From an uncultured Spirochaeta sp. (lineage in GTDB: Bacteria; Spirochaetota; Spirochaetia; DSM-27196; Alkalispirochaetaceae), in the NCBI GenBank assembly GCA_913030605.1, contig CAJWEZ010000040.1, forward strand, positions 1-42,530: a stretch of DNA of 42,530 bases, read 5' to 3'. The position numbers and the translations under genes are program-made. Positions 1 through 8,695 of the stretch are shown here, one piece after another (the first letter of the stretch is position 1; each line of letters starts with the position of its first letter). Under the pieces are notes generated by a model. It was not told the origin of the DNA. It searched no databases and was given only the letters and a program-made list of their open reading frames with translations.

Positions 1-190
1 CGGCGCGGGCCAGATACGTCAGCGCCGGCGACCCCAGCGCCCCGGCTCCGATGACCAGGACCCGGGCCGTCGCCAGGCGCTGTTGTCCCGCGTAGCCGAC
101 CCCCGGGAGGCGCATCTGCCGCGAGAAATACGCGGCATCGACGGCGCCGGCGTCAACCGGGGCTACCGAGAACCCACTCGTCGGTTCCAT
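1..190 (-). CDS. MoeB/ThiF-family adenylyltransferase (N-terminal part, runs off window)
   Basis: This is the N-terminal part of an E1-like enzyme that adenylates the C-terminal glycine of MoaD or ThiS so that sulfur can be loaded. The first 62 residues are visible. They include the family's RYSRQ..LPGVG-type opening (here YFSRQMRLPGVGYAGQQRL) and then the nucleotide-binding strand-loop VLVIGAGALGSPALTYLARA. I chose the ATG at 190-188, which is in frame and opens with MEPTSG. It lies 38 nt inside the end of moaE, so the two genes overlap and are probably translationally coupled. It is the last visible gene of the nitrate/Moco run. MoeB is the likeliest role given the adjacent moaD and moaE, but ThiF or a dual-use enzyme cannot be excluded from the N-terminus alone. 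Confidence 0.85.
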   Translation of the reverse strand, partial: MEPTSGFSVAPVDAGAVDAAYFSRQMRLPGVGYAGQQRLATARVLVIGAGALGSPALTYLARA

Positions 191-605
191 CGTCGTACCA
201 CTCGTGTTTCCATATCGGAACGCTGCGTTTGATCTCATCGATGATCTCCCTGCATCCGGCGAAGGCCGCATCCCGGTGTGCGGCGCCGACATGGACCCAC
301 ACCGCCATCTCTCCGATCGGCACCGGCCCGACGCGATGAATGACCAGGGCGATCGGCAGGTTGAGGCGCACTGCAGCGTCCCGGACGATCCGCTGCCCCT
401 CGTGCTCCGCGAGATCGCGGTATACCGAGTATTCCAGCGCCCGAACGCCGCGCCCGCCATGGTGGTTTCGCACGCGGCCCTCGAACGTGACCAGCCCGCC
501 CACGTCCGGCCGTCGCCCGATCGCCTGCGCCGCCAGCGTGGCGGCGGTCGCGTCGATGTGGTGTTCGCTGATGCGAAAGGCGATATCCGCCGGTGTTCCC
601 AGCAC
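153..605 (-). CDS. moaE: Molybdopterin synthase catalytic subunit MoaE
   Basis: MoaE is the large subunit of molybdopterin synthase. It moves two sulfurs from thiocarboxylated MoaD onto precursor Z (cPMP) in the cytoplasm. The family motifs are visible: GGLVTFEGRVRNHHGGRGV, LEYSVYRDLAE, then HRVGPVPIGEMAVWVHV, AHRDAAF, and the active-site stretch EIIDEIKRSVPIWKHE with its two conserved lysines. The frame is open further upstream into moaD, but the family-like sequence begins at a GTG (605-603) five bases after the moaD stop. That GTG has a G-rich GGGGG ribosome site inside the moaD tail. The product is 150 aa, the usual size. The 3' end overlaps the next gene by 38 nt. There is no sign of damage. 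Confidence 0.93.
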   Translation of the reverse strand: MLGTPADIAFRISEHHIDATAATLAAQAIGRRPDVGGLVTFEGRVRNHHGGRGVRALEYSVYRDLAEHEGQRIVRDAAVRLNLPIALVIHRVGPVPIGEMAVWVHVGAAHRDAAFAGCREIIDEIKRSVPIWKHEWYDDGTDEWVLGSPG

Positions 606-609
606 GATA

Positions 610-855
610 TCAGCCCCCCGACACCGGAGGGATAAACACCACCTCATCGCCGTCGGCGACGGGGGCGTCCCACGACACGTAGCGGCCGTTGACCGCCGCC
701 CGAACCACACCGCGATCGAGTCCGAACGCGTGCTGCGCCGTCAGTCGGTCGTAGAGCGCCGCCGGCGTCGCGCCCGTCGCGTCCACCGAAAGCGCCTCGG
801 AATCCACGCCGGCGCGTTCACGGAGCATCGCGAAATATCGAATCGTCACCGTCAT
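610..855 (-). CDS. moaD: Molybdopterin synthase sulfur carrier subunit MoaD
   Basis: This is an 81-aa ubiquitin-fold sulfur carrier of molybdopterin synthase. It opens MTVTIRYFAMLRERAG, the typical first strand and helix, and ends VVFIPPVSGG. The C-terminal Gly-Gly is the tail that is adenylated by MoeB and converted to a thiocarboxylate. The start ATG at 855 follows a strong AGGAGG site that overlaps the moeA stop region, 9 nt after that stop. moaE follows after only four bases. Because MoaD and MoaE act as a 2:2 complex, close linkage and coupled translation fit a need for equal amounts. Confidence 0.93.
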   Translation of the reverse strand: MTVTIRYFAMLRERAGVDSEALSVDATGATPAALYDRLTAQHAFGLDRGVVRAAVNGRYVSWDAPVADGDEVVFIPPVSGG

Positions 856-864
856 GCGTCCTCC

Positions 865-2154
865 TCAGATTGCCCAGGGGAAAAACCGAAGAACCGTCCC
901 CGCCGGTGACCGGCGGCGATCCTCCGGGACGTGCAGAATGCCGGCGGACCCGGCAAGCTGCGAAAAGTCCCCGGAGCCGTTTCCGTCCACCACCGAGACC
1001 CGGAGCGAGGCGTCTCCCCCGGCATCCCCTTCGCCATCGGCATGGTCCTCGAGTTTGACCGCCGGCAACCACGCAAGCTCCGGACGGAAATCGACGTCGT
1101 GGGCAAGCCGCGCCGGTATTCCCGCGGCGGCTCGCCCCCGGGCGTCCCGGTCGCTGCCCCACGCCGCCGTCAGCGCCGGCACCAGGTAGCGCCGGACGCT
1201 GGTCAACGAAGACACGGGGTTTCCCGGCAGGCCGAGGACCACCGTTGCGCCACGACTGCCGACCAAAAGCGGCTTTCCCGGGCGCTGCCGGACGCCATGG
1301 AGGTGGACCGTCACGCCCAGCTCGCGGAGCAGATCGGGGACCGCGTCGTAGAGACCGCGGGACACCGCTCCCGTGAGCAGAACCACGTCGGCGCGGTCCA
1401 GCCGTTCCGCGATCGTCCGCCGGAGCTCTTCACGATCGTCACCGCAGATCCCGACGTCCGCGGCGGGAAAGCCCCACCCCGCGAGTTCCGCGGCGATCGT
1501 GGCACCGTTCGACGCCCGGATCTGCTGCGGGTGCGGCGTCGCCGCCACCGGCACGAGCTCGTCGCCGGTCCCGAGGACCGCGATGCGCAGCCCCCGCCGG
1601 ACCGCCACCCGTGCGGCGCCGGCACTCGCGAGCACCGCCACGTGACCGACGCCGATTCGCGTTCCGGCGGAAAGCAGACGCGCGCCTGTGCGGTAGTCCG
1701 CACCCCGTGGGTGGATGTGCTCGCCGCCCCGATACTCCCCGTCGACGACGGTCATGCTCCGGCTACCGTCGACCGTTTCGTCCCGCAGGTCCTCGTAGCG
1801 GACCACGGTGTCAAATCCGCGGGGGACTGCCGCGCCGGTCATGATCTCGATGCACGCATCCCGCGACGACGGGTCCGCGAACGGTTCCGGGTCGGCCCCC
1901 GCCGCGAGCACGCCGCCGTGGGTGAACGTGCGCACCCCCGCTTTCAGGGAACCCGCGGGCAGCGCGATCCCGTCCATCGCAGCACGATCAAACGGCGGCT
2001 GATCCCGGTCGGCAGGCAGATCCCCGGCAAGGATACGTCCCGCGGCGTCGGCGAGGTCGATCGTTTCCGGCGGGTCGGTCTCCACGGTGGCCACGAGATG
2101 CCGGACCAGCCGCGATAGGTGTTCCTCCACTTCCTCGGGTGTCACCAGGGTCAT
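865..2154 (-). CDS. moeA: Molybdopterin molybdenumtransferase MoeA
   Basis: MoeA inserts molybdate into adenylylated molybdopterin, the last step of Moco synthesis. The 429-aa product has the N-terminal linker/helical region with DRAAMDGIAL, the beta-rich domain around GAAVPRGFDTVVRYED, the MoCF-type domain with VLGTGDEL and RASNG, then LLTGAVSRGLYD and LPGNPVSS, and a C-terminal barrel domain. The start is the ATG at 2154, which overlaps the stop of the upstream MobB-MobA gene (ATGA). A longer in-frame extension exists but reads as shadow of the upstream gene. The usual GGVS.G..D motif appears here as GAVSRGLYD, a small departure from consensus with the aspartate kept. Membership in the family is clear. 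Confidence 0.95.
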   Translation of the reverse strand: MTLVTPEEVEEHLSRLVRHLVATVETDPPETIDLADAAGRILAGDLPADRDQPPFDRAAMDGIALPAGSLKAGVRTFTHGGVLAAGADPEPFADPSSRDACIEIMTGAAVPRGFDTVVRYEDLRDETVDGSRSMTVVDGEYRGGEHIHPRGADYRTGARLLSAGTRIGVGHVAVLASAGAARVAVRRGLRIAVLGTGDELVPVAATPHPQQIRASNGATIAAELAGWGFPAADVGICGDDREELRRTIAERLDRADVVLLTGAVSRGLYDAVPDLLRELGVTVHLHGVRQRPGKPLLVGSRGATVVLGLPGNPVSSLTSVRRYLVPALTAAWGSDRDARGRAAAGIPARLAHDVDFRPELAWLPAVKLEDHADGEGDAGGDASLRVSVVDGNGSGDFSQLAGSAGILHVPEDRRRSPAGTVLRFFPWAI

Positions 2155-3494
2155 CGTGTCGCCTCCCGCGGGCTCCGGGGGGTCGAATCCGCCCGCTGAA
2201 TTGTCTCCCTTCCCTTCGCCCCGGCCGCCAGCTCCCGTGCCCGGTCGAGCTCCTCCGGCGTGTTCGCGTTGAACGTCGCGTACGGACCGGGGGCCTCCAC
2301 CATGCGAACTCCGCCGTTTCGCAGCATCCACCGCGGGCAGGTAGCTCCCTCCTGAAAGAAGGAGAGGATCCGCCCCCGCGATCGCGGTTCCCAGATCGCG
2401 CACAACGGCTCCGGCAGCAGGTCCTCGTCGCGTTCGTCACGATGTCCGCGATCGTGGGGACCGCCGTCGCCGTGGGGGCCGCCGTCGCCGGGTTCCGCGG
2501 GCACCGCCAGGCTCGTCGCCAGGCGCATCGGATCCCGTTCGGCAACGAGGAACTGCAGGTCCTCCGCGGCCAGCAGGGGAAGGTCGCAGCTCACCACCAG
2601 CCAGGCACGACGGGAATCGTGGTACAGCGCCGACAGGATCCCGCCGGCGGGACCCATTCCCAGAAACCGGTCGTCGATCCGAGGCACCGCTGCCACATCC
2701 TCTGGAAGCTCCTGGCCGGCACGGGCAGACACAAACACCTCACCGCACACCGTACGCAACAGATCCACCGTGCGCCGCGCCGCACTCCGGCCCTCGTGAT
2801 CGGCGATCGCCCCCTTGTCGCGGCCCATTCGGGTGCTGTGCCCGCCGACCAGGACGACCCCGGAAAGCGGCGCCACCAGCCGCCGCCAGTACGCGTTCAC
2901 GATCTCCAGAACGCCGTCGACGTCGTCACGCGAGCACACCGCCGGTGCCGCGCCGTCGACACCGGGAACGGCTGCCGCCAGACGCCGCGCACGGTCCTCC
3001 TCACCGGCGGGATGGATCACGGCCACCACCGCCGAGAGTCGCCCGGCGTCGACGTCGGCGTCGATCTCGCCGCGGGGATCCAGGAGCAGCAGCTTGGGAA
3101 TCGGACTGTGTTTGCGCCCCTCGATCACGACGGCGTCCGCCGGGGCCGCCGCTTGCTGCACCAGCGCCGCGGATGCCCCCTTCGGCCCGTGGGCGGCCAG
3201 AATCGCCGCGTGGGTCCGGTCCTCCACGCCCACGACCGAGGCCCCCGCCTCCGACGCCCGCCAGGTATCCTTTCCCGGCGTGTCCATGGAGAACCGGTGC
3301 GCGTCGCGCTTCAGGTATGCCACCGAACGCCCGCTATCCGTCATCCGTGCGATGAGCCGTTCGCAGAGCGTTGTCTTGCCCGCCCCGGAGTACCCGGTCA
3401 CGGCGATCTCGAAGGGGTGGACGTACCATCCACCGGGTGTCGGTTTCATCCGTGTCGGTTTCGTGTCGTTCCGTTTCGTGTCGGTCGGGTTCAT
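2151..3494 (-). CDS. mobA: MobB-MobA fusion: molybdopterin-guanine dinucleotide synthesis
   Basis: This bifunctional protein of 447 aa fuses two genes that are usually separate. Residues about 26-205 are MobB-like, with the P-loop GYSGAGKTT at 34-42 and a later VVIEGRKHS strand. Residues about 211-447 are MobA-like, with the GTP-binding signature VVLVGGHSTRMGRDKGA and the CDLPLL metal/nucleotide motif. MobA attaches GMP to Mo-molybdopterin to give the guanine dinucleotide cofactor used by DMSO-reductase-family enzymes such as the nitrate reductase in this operon. The start ATG (3494) overlaps the moaC stop as ATGA. The first 20 residues are a Thr/Lys/Pro-rich repeat of TK and MKPT units. A Gly/His/Asp-rich linker (GGPHGDGGPHDRGHRDE) interrupts the MobA half and may be a flexible loop. 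Confidence 0.92.
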   Translation of the reverse strand: MNPTDTKRNDTKPTRMKPTPGGWYVHPFEIAVTGYSGAGKTTLCERLIARMTDSGRSVAYLKRDAHRFSMDTPGKDTWRASEAGASVVGVEDRTHAAILAAHGPKGASAALVQQAAAPADAVVIEGRKHSPIPKLLLLDPRGEIDADVDAGRLSAVVAVIHPAGEEDRARRLAAAVPGVDGAAPAVCSRDDVDGVLEIVNAYWRRLVAPLSGVVLVGGHSTRMGRDKGAIADHEGRSAARRTVDLLRTVCGEVFVSARAGQELPEDVAAVPRIDDRFLGMGPAGGILSALYHDSRRAWLVVSCDLPLLAAEDLQFLVAERDPMRLATSLAVPAEPGDGGPHGDGGPHDRGHRDERDEDLLPEPLCAIWEPRSRGRILSFFQEGATCPRWMLRNGGVRMVEAPGPYATFNANTPEELDRARELAAGAKGRETIQRADSTPRSPREATR

Positions 3495-4048
3495 TGCGGT
3501 GCGCTCCAGTCGCTCTTTCCGCCGCGCTTTTCCAGTAACCGGATCTCCTGGATCTCGATTCCGTGGGTCAGCGATTTGAGCATGTCGTAGATCGTCAGGC
3601 ACGCGACACTGGCACCGGTGAGCGCTTCCATCTCCACCCCGGTTACCGCGGTTGTTTCGACGGTACAGACCACCTCGAGGGTCGTCGTGTCCGCCGATTC
3701 GTTCGCCGGCGCGCCGTCCGTCGCCCGGCGGGCGATCGCGATGTCGCAGTGGGTGAGCGGCAGTGGGTGACACAGGGGGATCAGGCGTGAGGTCTCCTTG
3801 GCACCCTGAATCCCGGCGATGATCGCTGTCTGAAAGACCGGGCCTTTGGGAGCGTACCACTCGCGCCGATCTGCCGCCGGCTCGCCGACGCCGACTGAAG
3901 CCCCACCGACGCCGGACGGTCCGGCCGTCGGCGGCGCCGGAACACGGACGAGACCGCGGGCCACCGCCCGCCGGCGCGTCGGCGGTTTGTCACCAACATC
4001 GACCATGTGGGGCATACCCCGTGTGTTGACATGGCTGCTCACGGTCAC
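3491..4048 (-). CDS. moaC: Cyclic pyranopterin monophosphate synthase MoaC
   Basis: MoaC, with MoaA, converts GTP to cyclic pyranopterin monophosphate. Signature stretches are HMVDVGDKPPTRRRAVARG near the N-terminus, KGPVFQTAIIAGIQGAK, LIPLCHPLPLTHCD, GVEMEALTGASVACLTIYDMLKS and LLEKRGGKS. The lysines and aspartate around the active site are retained. A Gly/Ala/Pro-rich insertion of roughly 25 residues sits between the two N-terminal motifs. The GTG at 4048 overlaps the moaA stop (GTGA). A GTG two codons downstream (4042) is better spaced from the GGGAGG site, so either may be used. The stop overlaps the MobB-MobA start by four bases. Confidence 0.93.
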   Translation of the reverse strand: MTVSSHVNTRGMPHMVDVGDKPPTRRRAVARGLVRVPAPPTAGPSGVGGASVGVGEPAADRREWYAPKGPVFQTAIIAGIQGAKETSRLIPLCHPLPLTHCDIAIARRATDGAPANESADTTTLEVVCTVETTAVTGVEMEALTGASVACLTIYDMLKSLTHGIEIQEIRLLEKRGGKSDWSAPQ

Positions 4049-5124
4049 CCTCCCATGCGGTACATCTCAACCCGCTCGTGACGCCGGCTCCCGGCGGCGG
4101 CGTCGCGATCGCTGCCGCGCAGTTCGGAATAGCGGTCTTCCCGGATTCCCCAGAACCGACGAACCGCCGCGTTCAGCCGGTCGTCGCGCTCGGCGACATC
4201 ATCCCGCAGGATGTTCCGGACGTCGAGTCCGATCCCGGAAAACAGACAGCGGTACAGCTTGCCGTCCGCCGAGAGCCGCAGGCGCGTACAGGTCCCGCAG
4301 AACGGCTGCGTCATACTGGAGATAAATCCGATACGACCGGCGCCGTCGAGGTACTCGTAGGTATCCGCCACCTCGCCGTAGTACTGGGGGTCCACCGCCC
4401 GGATCGGATCCCGCGCGTCGATCGCGTCGCGGATCTCGGCGCTCGGGACAAGGAGCGAGTCATGGTATTCGTTGCGGCGTCCGACGTCCATGTATTCGAT
4501 GAAACGCAACTCCAGCCCCTCGTCGCGGGCAAACTGCGCCATCTCCAGAATCTCTCCGTCATTGACGCCGCGCTGCACCACCATGTTTACCTTTACGGGA
4601 TCGAACCCAACCTGTCGTGCCCGGCGGAGACCGGAAACGACGCGTTCCAACCCGCCCCCGCGTCCGACGATACGGTCGAACGTCTCGGGCACAATACTGT
4701 CGAGGCTCACCGTCACGCGGCTGAGCCCGGCGTCGCGGAGCCGCTCGGCGACGCCGGCGAGATGGAATCCATTGGTAATGAGACCGACATCACGGATGCC
4801 CGGAATGGACAGGAGGTCCGAGACCAGGTTGTGGACACCGGGGCGCAACAGCGGCTCCCCGCCGGTGATCTTGACCTTCTCCACGCCCAGGGTCGCCAGT
4901 TGGCGCACTACGTTCCCGATCTCCTCGAACGTGAGCAGCGAGGCGGGATTCAGGAAAGGATAGCCCTCCCCGTAGAGTTCTTCCGGCATACAGTACGTAC
5001 AGCGGAAGTTGCATTCATCCGTAAGCGAGACCCGAAGGTCCCTGAGCGGTCGGCCCAAACGGTCGGTGATCGCCGTTCGGCGATCATCCTCGGTGCGAAC
5101 ATTGCTCATAAAAGTACTCGTCAT
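4045..5124 (-). CDS. moaA: GTP 3',8-cyclase MoaA (radical SAM)
   Basis: MoaA is the radical-SAM enzyme that starts Moco synthesis from GTP. The N-terminal cluster motif is CNFRCTYC (Cys38, 42 and 45 from the chosen start), followed by VKITGGEPLLRPG. The second cluster motif near the C-terminus is CGTC...LRLSADGKLYRCLF. The protein ends YRMGG, keeping the conserved C-terminal glycine pair needed for activity. I chose the ATG at 5124 (MTSTFMSNVR); an ATG at 5109 is also possible. About 70 nt separate it from the nitrate reductase stop, the largest gap in this run. A TATAAT-like stretch lies at the ATG, so an internal promoter is possible. Confidence 0.95.
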   Translation of the reverse strand: MTSTFMSNVRTEDDRRTAITDRLGRPLRDLRVSLTDECNFRCTYCMPEELYGEGYPFLNPASLLTFEEIGNVVRQLATLGVEKVKITGGEPLLRPGVHNLVSDLLSIPGIRDVGLITNGFHLAGVAERLRDAGLSRVTVSLDSIVPETFDRIVGRGGGLERVVSGLRRARQVGFDPVKVNMVVQRGVNDGEILEMAQFARDEGLELRFIEYMDVGRRNEYHDSLLVPSAEIRDAIDARDPIRAVDPQYYGEVADTYEYLDGAGRIGFISSMTQPFCGTCTRLRLSADGKLYRCLFSGIGLDVRNILRDDVAERDDRLNAAVRRFWGIREDRYSELRGSDRDAAAGSRRHERVEMYRMGG

Positions 5125-5195
5125 TATACACCCCATCCGGGTCCCTGCCCACGCCGTCCGTCCACGTTGTGCGCGGTTCGGCGGTCCGGCGGCCG

Positions 5196-7283
5196 TCAAT
5201 CCAGTGCGTCGAGGCGCACCGCCGCCCACTTGTAGTTGGGCTCGAAACTGTAGGGATCGAACGCCGGGTACGTGAGCGGGTTGGCCTCCGGGTAGTGCAT
5301 CGGAATGAACACCTGTCCAGGCGCCATCGTCTCACCGACCCGGGCCGTCACCGTCACGTCTCCCCGCCGGGACCGCACACGAACCCGGGATTCGTCCACG
5401 ATCCCGAGACGCTCCGCGTCCTGCGGATTCACCTCGACGTAGGCGGTGGCGGGGTACGATTTCCGGAGCATGGGGACCTTGCCCGTACGGGTCTGCGTGT
5501 GGAACTGCACCGTCGATCCGCGACCGGTGATGAGGATCATCGGGTACTCGTCGTCGGTGGCCTCCGGGACCGGCTCGATATCGGTGACCAGCAGGCGCGC
5601 GCGTTCGTCGGGGGTGAAGAACCGGCCGTCGGCAAACAGCCGCCGCTGTTCGGCATCATCGTGCCCCGATTCGGGGTACGGCCACTGGATGCCACCGCGG
5701 GCGCGCAGCATGTCGTAGCCCGAAATCCCCGAAATGTCGCAGGGCCGTCCACGCGAGACGCGGGTGAGGAAGCGGAATACATCCTCAGGAGTCTGCCACT
5801 CGGGAAACAACGGCGTCGCGTCCCAGCGGTCGGCGATCGCACGGAAGATGTCGAAATCGGATCGAGCCTCACCCGGCGGGTCCAGCACCCTGTCGACGAT
5901 ACCGATCCGGCGCTCGGAGTTGATGAACGTGCCGCTCTTCTCACCGCTCCCCGCCGCCGGTAGTACGAGGTCGGCGCACTGCGCCGTCTCGGTGGTGTGG
6001 TAGAGGTCCTGCACCACCAGAAAATCGAGGGAGGCAAAGCGCTTCGCCAGCGTGTTGTGGTCGATCCACGAGTGACCGGGGTTGGTGGCGATGATCCACA
6101 GCGCCCTGATCTCGCCGGAGTCCACCCCTTCGAGGATCCGGTGATACGGCAGGCTGTTGGCCTGCGGGACGCGGTCGGCGTCGATCCCCATGAGATCGGC
6201 TACATACCGCCGGTCGGCGTCCTTCAGGAAGTCCAGACCGGCGTACAGACTGGTGGTATTGCTGTACAGGCGCGAGCCCATGGCGTTCGCCTGCCCCGTG
6301 ATCGAGTTGGGACCGGTTCCCGGCCGCCCGATGTTTCCCGTGATCAGACACAGGTTGATCATCGCCTGCGCGGTCCGCACCCCCTGGTGACTCTGGTTCA
6401 CGCCCATCGTCCACCAGAACGATGCCGCCGACGCCTCGTGGAACCGCCGGGCGAACTGTCGAATCGTGTCCGCCGACAGGCCGGTCACCGCTTCCACCCC
6501 CTCCGGGGTGAAGCCCGCCACATGGGCCGCCAGTTCGTCGAATCCGGAGGTGTGGGCGGCTACGAACTCCTCGTCCACCCAGCGATTGGCGATGATCTCG
6601 TTGGTCACCGCATACAGAAAGGACAGGTCCCCTTTGGGCTGAATCCGGAGATGCTCGTCGGCGGCGCGGGCGGTTTTGGTCGCCCGCGGGTCGATCACGA
6701 CCACGGTCCTGTCGCGGGTGTTGTTCTTGAGGCGGTTCCACAGCACCGGATGCGAGATCATCGCGTTGGACCCCAGAAACACCAGGAAGTCGGACTCCTC
6801 GATATCGGTGTACGTGAACGGCGGAGCGTCGAATCCGAACGCCTGCTTGTACGCAACCGCCGCCGTGGCCATGCACTGCCGCGTGTTTCCGTCGCCGTGG
6901 ACCATCCCCATGCCGAACTTCCCGAGGGCCCCGAGAAACGCCATCTCCTCCATCGGAATCTGGCCGGTGCTGAGAAAGGCTGCGGACTCCGGCCCGTGCG
7001 TATCCAGGACGGCGCGGAAGCCGCTCACAAAACGGTCCAGGGCCTCATCCCAGGGGACCCGGTGGAGCTCGCCGTCATCGCCGCGCACCATCGGGTACAG
7101 GGCGCGGTCCTCGGCGGCAAACGGCTCCAGCAGGTTGAACCCCTTGGGGCACGAGCGTCCCCGATTGACCGGGTAGTCCTTCGCCGGTTTCCACGAGGTC
7201 ACCCGGCCGTCCTCCACAGTTGCCGTGAAGTTGCAGCCCACGGAACAGTAGCTGCACGTCGTCCGAATTGTCTGTGTCGCCAT
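5196..7283 (-). CDS. nasA: Assimilatory-type nitrate reductase, molybdopterin catalytic subunit
   Basis: This 695-aa molybdopterin oxidoreductase of the NasA/NarB branch most likely reduces nitrate to nitrite in the cytoplasm. The [4Fe-4S] motif is Cys10-x2-Cys13-x3-Cys17 with Cys45 (RGRSCPKG). The probable Mo-ligand cysteine is Cys137 in GNTRQCMAT. The C-terminal molydopterin-binding domain is present (LITGRGSTVQFHTQTRTG, FEPNYKWAAVRLD). There is no Tat signal, which argues against a periplasmic Nap-type enzyme. It also lacks the C-terminal BFD-like [2Fe-2S] extension of some NasA proteins, so ferredoxin or flavodoxin is the likely donor. The ATG at 7283 follows AAGGAGG, which lies inside the last codons of narK; the stop-to-start gap is one base. 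A formate dehydrogenase role is less likely given narK next door. Confidence 0.85.
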   Translation of the reverse strand: MATQTIRTTCSYCSVGCNFTATVEDGRVTSWKPAKDYPVNRGRSCPKGFNLLEPFAAEDRALYPMVRGDDGELHRVPWDEALDRFVSGFRAVLDTHGPESAAFLSTGQIPMEEMAFLGALGKFGMGMVHGDGNTRQCMATAAVAYKQAFGFDAPPFTYTDIEESDFLVFLGSNAMISHPVLWNRLKNNTRDRTVVVIDPRATKTARAADEHLRIQPKGDLSFLYAVTNEIIANRWVDEEFVAAHTSGFDELAAHVAGFTPEGVEAVTGLSADTIRQFARRFHEASAASFWWTMGVNQSHQGVRTAQAMINLCLITGNIGRPGTGPNSITGQANAMGSRLYSNTTSLYAGLDFLKDADRRYVADLMGIDADRVPQANSLPYHRILEGVDSGEIRALWIIATNPGHSWIDHNTLAKRFASLDFLVVQDLYHTTETAQCADLVLPAAGSGEKSGTFINSERRIGIVDRVLDPPGEARSDFDIFRAIADRWDATPLFPEWQTPEDVFRFLTRVSRGRPCDISGISGYDMLRARGGIQWPYPESGHDDAEQRRLFADGRFFTPDERARLLVTDIEPVPEATDDEYPMILITGRGSTVQFHTQTRTGKVPMLRKSYPATAYVEVNPQDAERLGIVDESRVRVRSRRGDVTVTARVGETMAPGQVFIPMHYPEANPLTYPAFDPYSFEPNYKWAAVRLDALD

Positions 7284-7284
7284 C

Positions 7285-8646
7285 CTATGCCTCCTTGACG
7301 GCTGCGCCGGGCAGCCGGAACGATCGTCCCACCGCCGCAACTGCCGCGATGGAGACCGCGGCGAGCACGACGAACACCAGAAATCCCCGTCCGTATCCGG
7401 CGGCCCCGCCGGCGAGGAACGCCGCGAGAACGTTCGGGATCACAAACCCGCCGAAGGCGCCGAGGCCACCGACCCATCCCGCGGCTCCCCCGACGGCATC
7501 GGGGACCGCCTGAGGGACGAGCTTGAACACCGCCGCGTTTACCACTCCCATGGACACCGCCATCGCCAGCATCGCCGCAACCGCGAGGCCCGGGGTCGGC
7601 GCCAGAACCATCCCTCCGGCGCCCGCCGCCAGCACCACGAGCCCCACACCGGAGGTTCGTTCCCCGCCGAAGCGGTCCGCGACGGCCCCGCCCGCCACGC
7701 GGGCCAGCGACGCCAGAATCGCGTACAGCGCCGCCAGACTCCCGGCGGCGGCGGCTCCTACGCCGAACATGCCCTGCCAGTATTTGGGAAACCAGCCGGT
7801 CAGGGCCATAAACCCACCGAAGGTGGTGAAGTACACGACCACGAGCGCCCACGTCTGCCAGACCGATGCCGACCGTGCGAGCGTCTGCGCCATGCTTCCT
7901 GCGGGAAAGAGTTCCTGCCCGTCGGCGATCGCCTGCGACCGGGCGTCCTCATCCCGCATGCCGGCGGCGCGGTACTGGAAGTACGGCGCGTTCCTGCCAA
8001 GGGCGAGGTACGCCAGCGTTCCGGCCGCGAGGAGCACCGCCCACGCCACGTAGGAACCGGGAAGTCCCAGCAGCGGGATCGTCAGCGTGCTCAGCAGAAA
8101 GGCGAAGATCCCCGGGGCGAGGTTGCCCAGGCCGGCGTAGGCACCAAGCGCGCGGCCCTGTCGCTGGCGGCCGAACCAGTACGATGTCTGGCTGATGCCC
8201 ACGGAGAACGTCGCGCTCCCGCATCCTCCAAGTGCCCCGAACACCAGCAGCCACGGGAACAGGTCCCTGAGACGTTCCGCGGGCTGGGCGATGATCGTCG
8301 CGATACCGATGACACCGATCAGGGAAACCGACAGGAGAATGAGAAACGGGCGGCGGCCGCCGTCACCGTCAACCATCGCGGAGAACGGAATCCGGAGCAG
8401 CGAACCGGTCAGATTGGGAATGGATATGAGCAGCCCCGCCGCCGCCGCGCTCATCGCCGTGGCGCGCTGCAGGTACGCCACGGTGGGACCGAACAGCGAC
8501 ACCGCGGCAAATCCGATGAAGAATCCGACGGTGGCACCGAGCAGACCCCGTCCCGGGCTTCCGTGCGCCCGGATGCCTCCGTGCGCGGCGCTCGTTCCTT
8601 GCGCTTGGCTCGCGTGGTCTGTAGGATTTATGTGGATCGCGTTCAC
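7285..8646 (-). CDS. narK: NarK/NasA-type nitrate/nitrite transporter (MFS)
   Basis: This is a 453-aa major facilitator superfamily protein with about twelve membrane segments. The nitrate-transporter family shows in the two glycine-rich signature segments, AGLGNLAPGIFAFLL in the first half and GWVGGLGAFGGFVIP in the second, and in the RIPFSAMVDGDGGRRPF loop between helices 2 and 3. The start is a GTG at 8646 preceded by TAAGGAGG six bases upstream. The longer frame to the right crosses the divergent promoter and is not used. About 30 residues precede the first helix. As first gene of the minus-strand run it probably shares a promoter, in the 8647-8719 gap, with everything downstream. Direction of transport (nitrate import or nitrate/nitrite exchange) cannot be read from sequence. 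Confidence 0.88.
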   Translation of the reverse strand: MNAIHINPTDHASQAQGTSAAHGGIRAHGSPGRGLLGATVGFFIGFAAVSLFGPTVAYLQRATAMSAAAAGLLISIPNLTGSLLRIPFSAMVDGDGGRRPFLILLSVSLIGVIGIATIIAQPAERLRDLFPWLLVFGALGGCGSATFSVGISQTSYWFGRQRQGRALGAYAGLGNLAPGIFAFLLSTLTIPLLGLPGSYVAWAVLLAAGTLAYLALGRNAPYFQYRAAGMRDEDARSQAIADGQELFPAGSMAQTLARSASVWQTWALVVVYFTTFGGFMALTGWFPKYWQGMFGVGAAAAGSLAALYAILASLARVAGGAVADRFGGERTSGVGLVVLAAGAGGMVLAPTPGLAVAAMLAMAVSMGVVNAAVFKLVPQAVPDAVGGAAGWVGGLGAFGGFVIPNVLAAFLAGGAAGYGRGFLVFVVLAAVSIAAVAAVGRSFRLPGAAVKEA

Positions 8647-8695
8647 GGGGAACCTCCTTACCGGATCAGTGTGGACCGATCTCCGGCGGGTGTCG

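Noticed and set aside
2139..3590. Plus-strand 483-codon frame opposite the MobB-MobA gene
   Set aside because: Antisense shadow with no recognisable motifs; the minus strand carries intact P-loop and MobA signatures.
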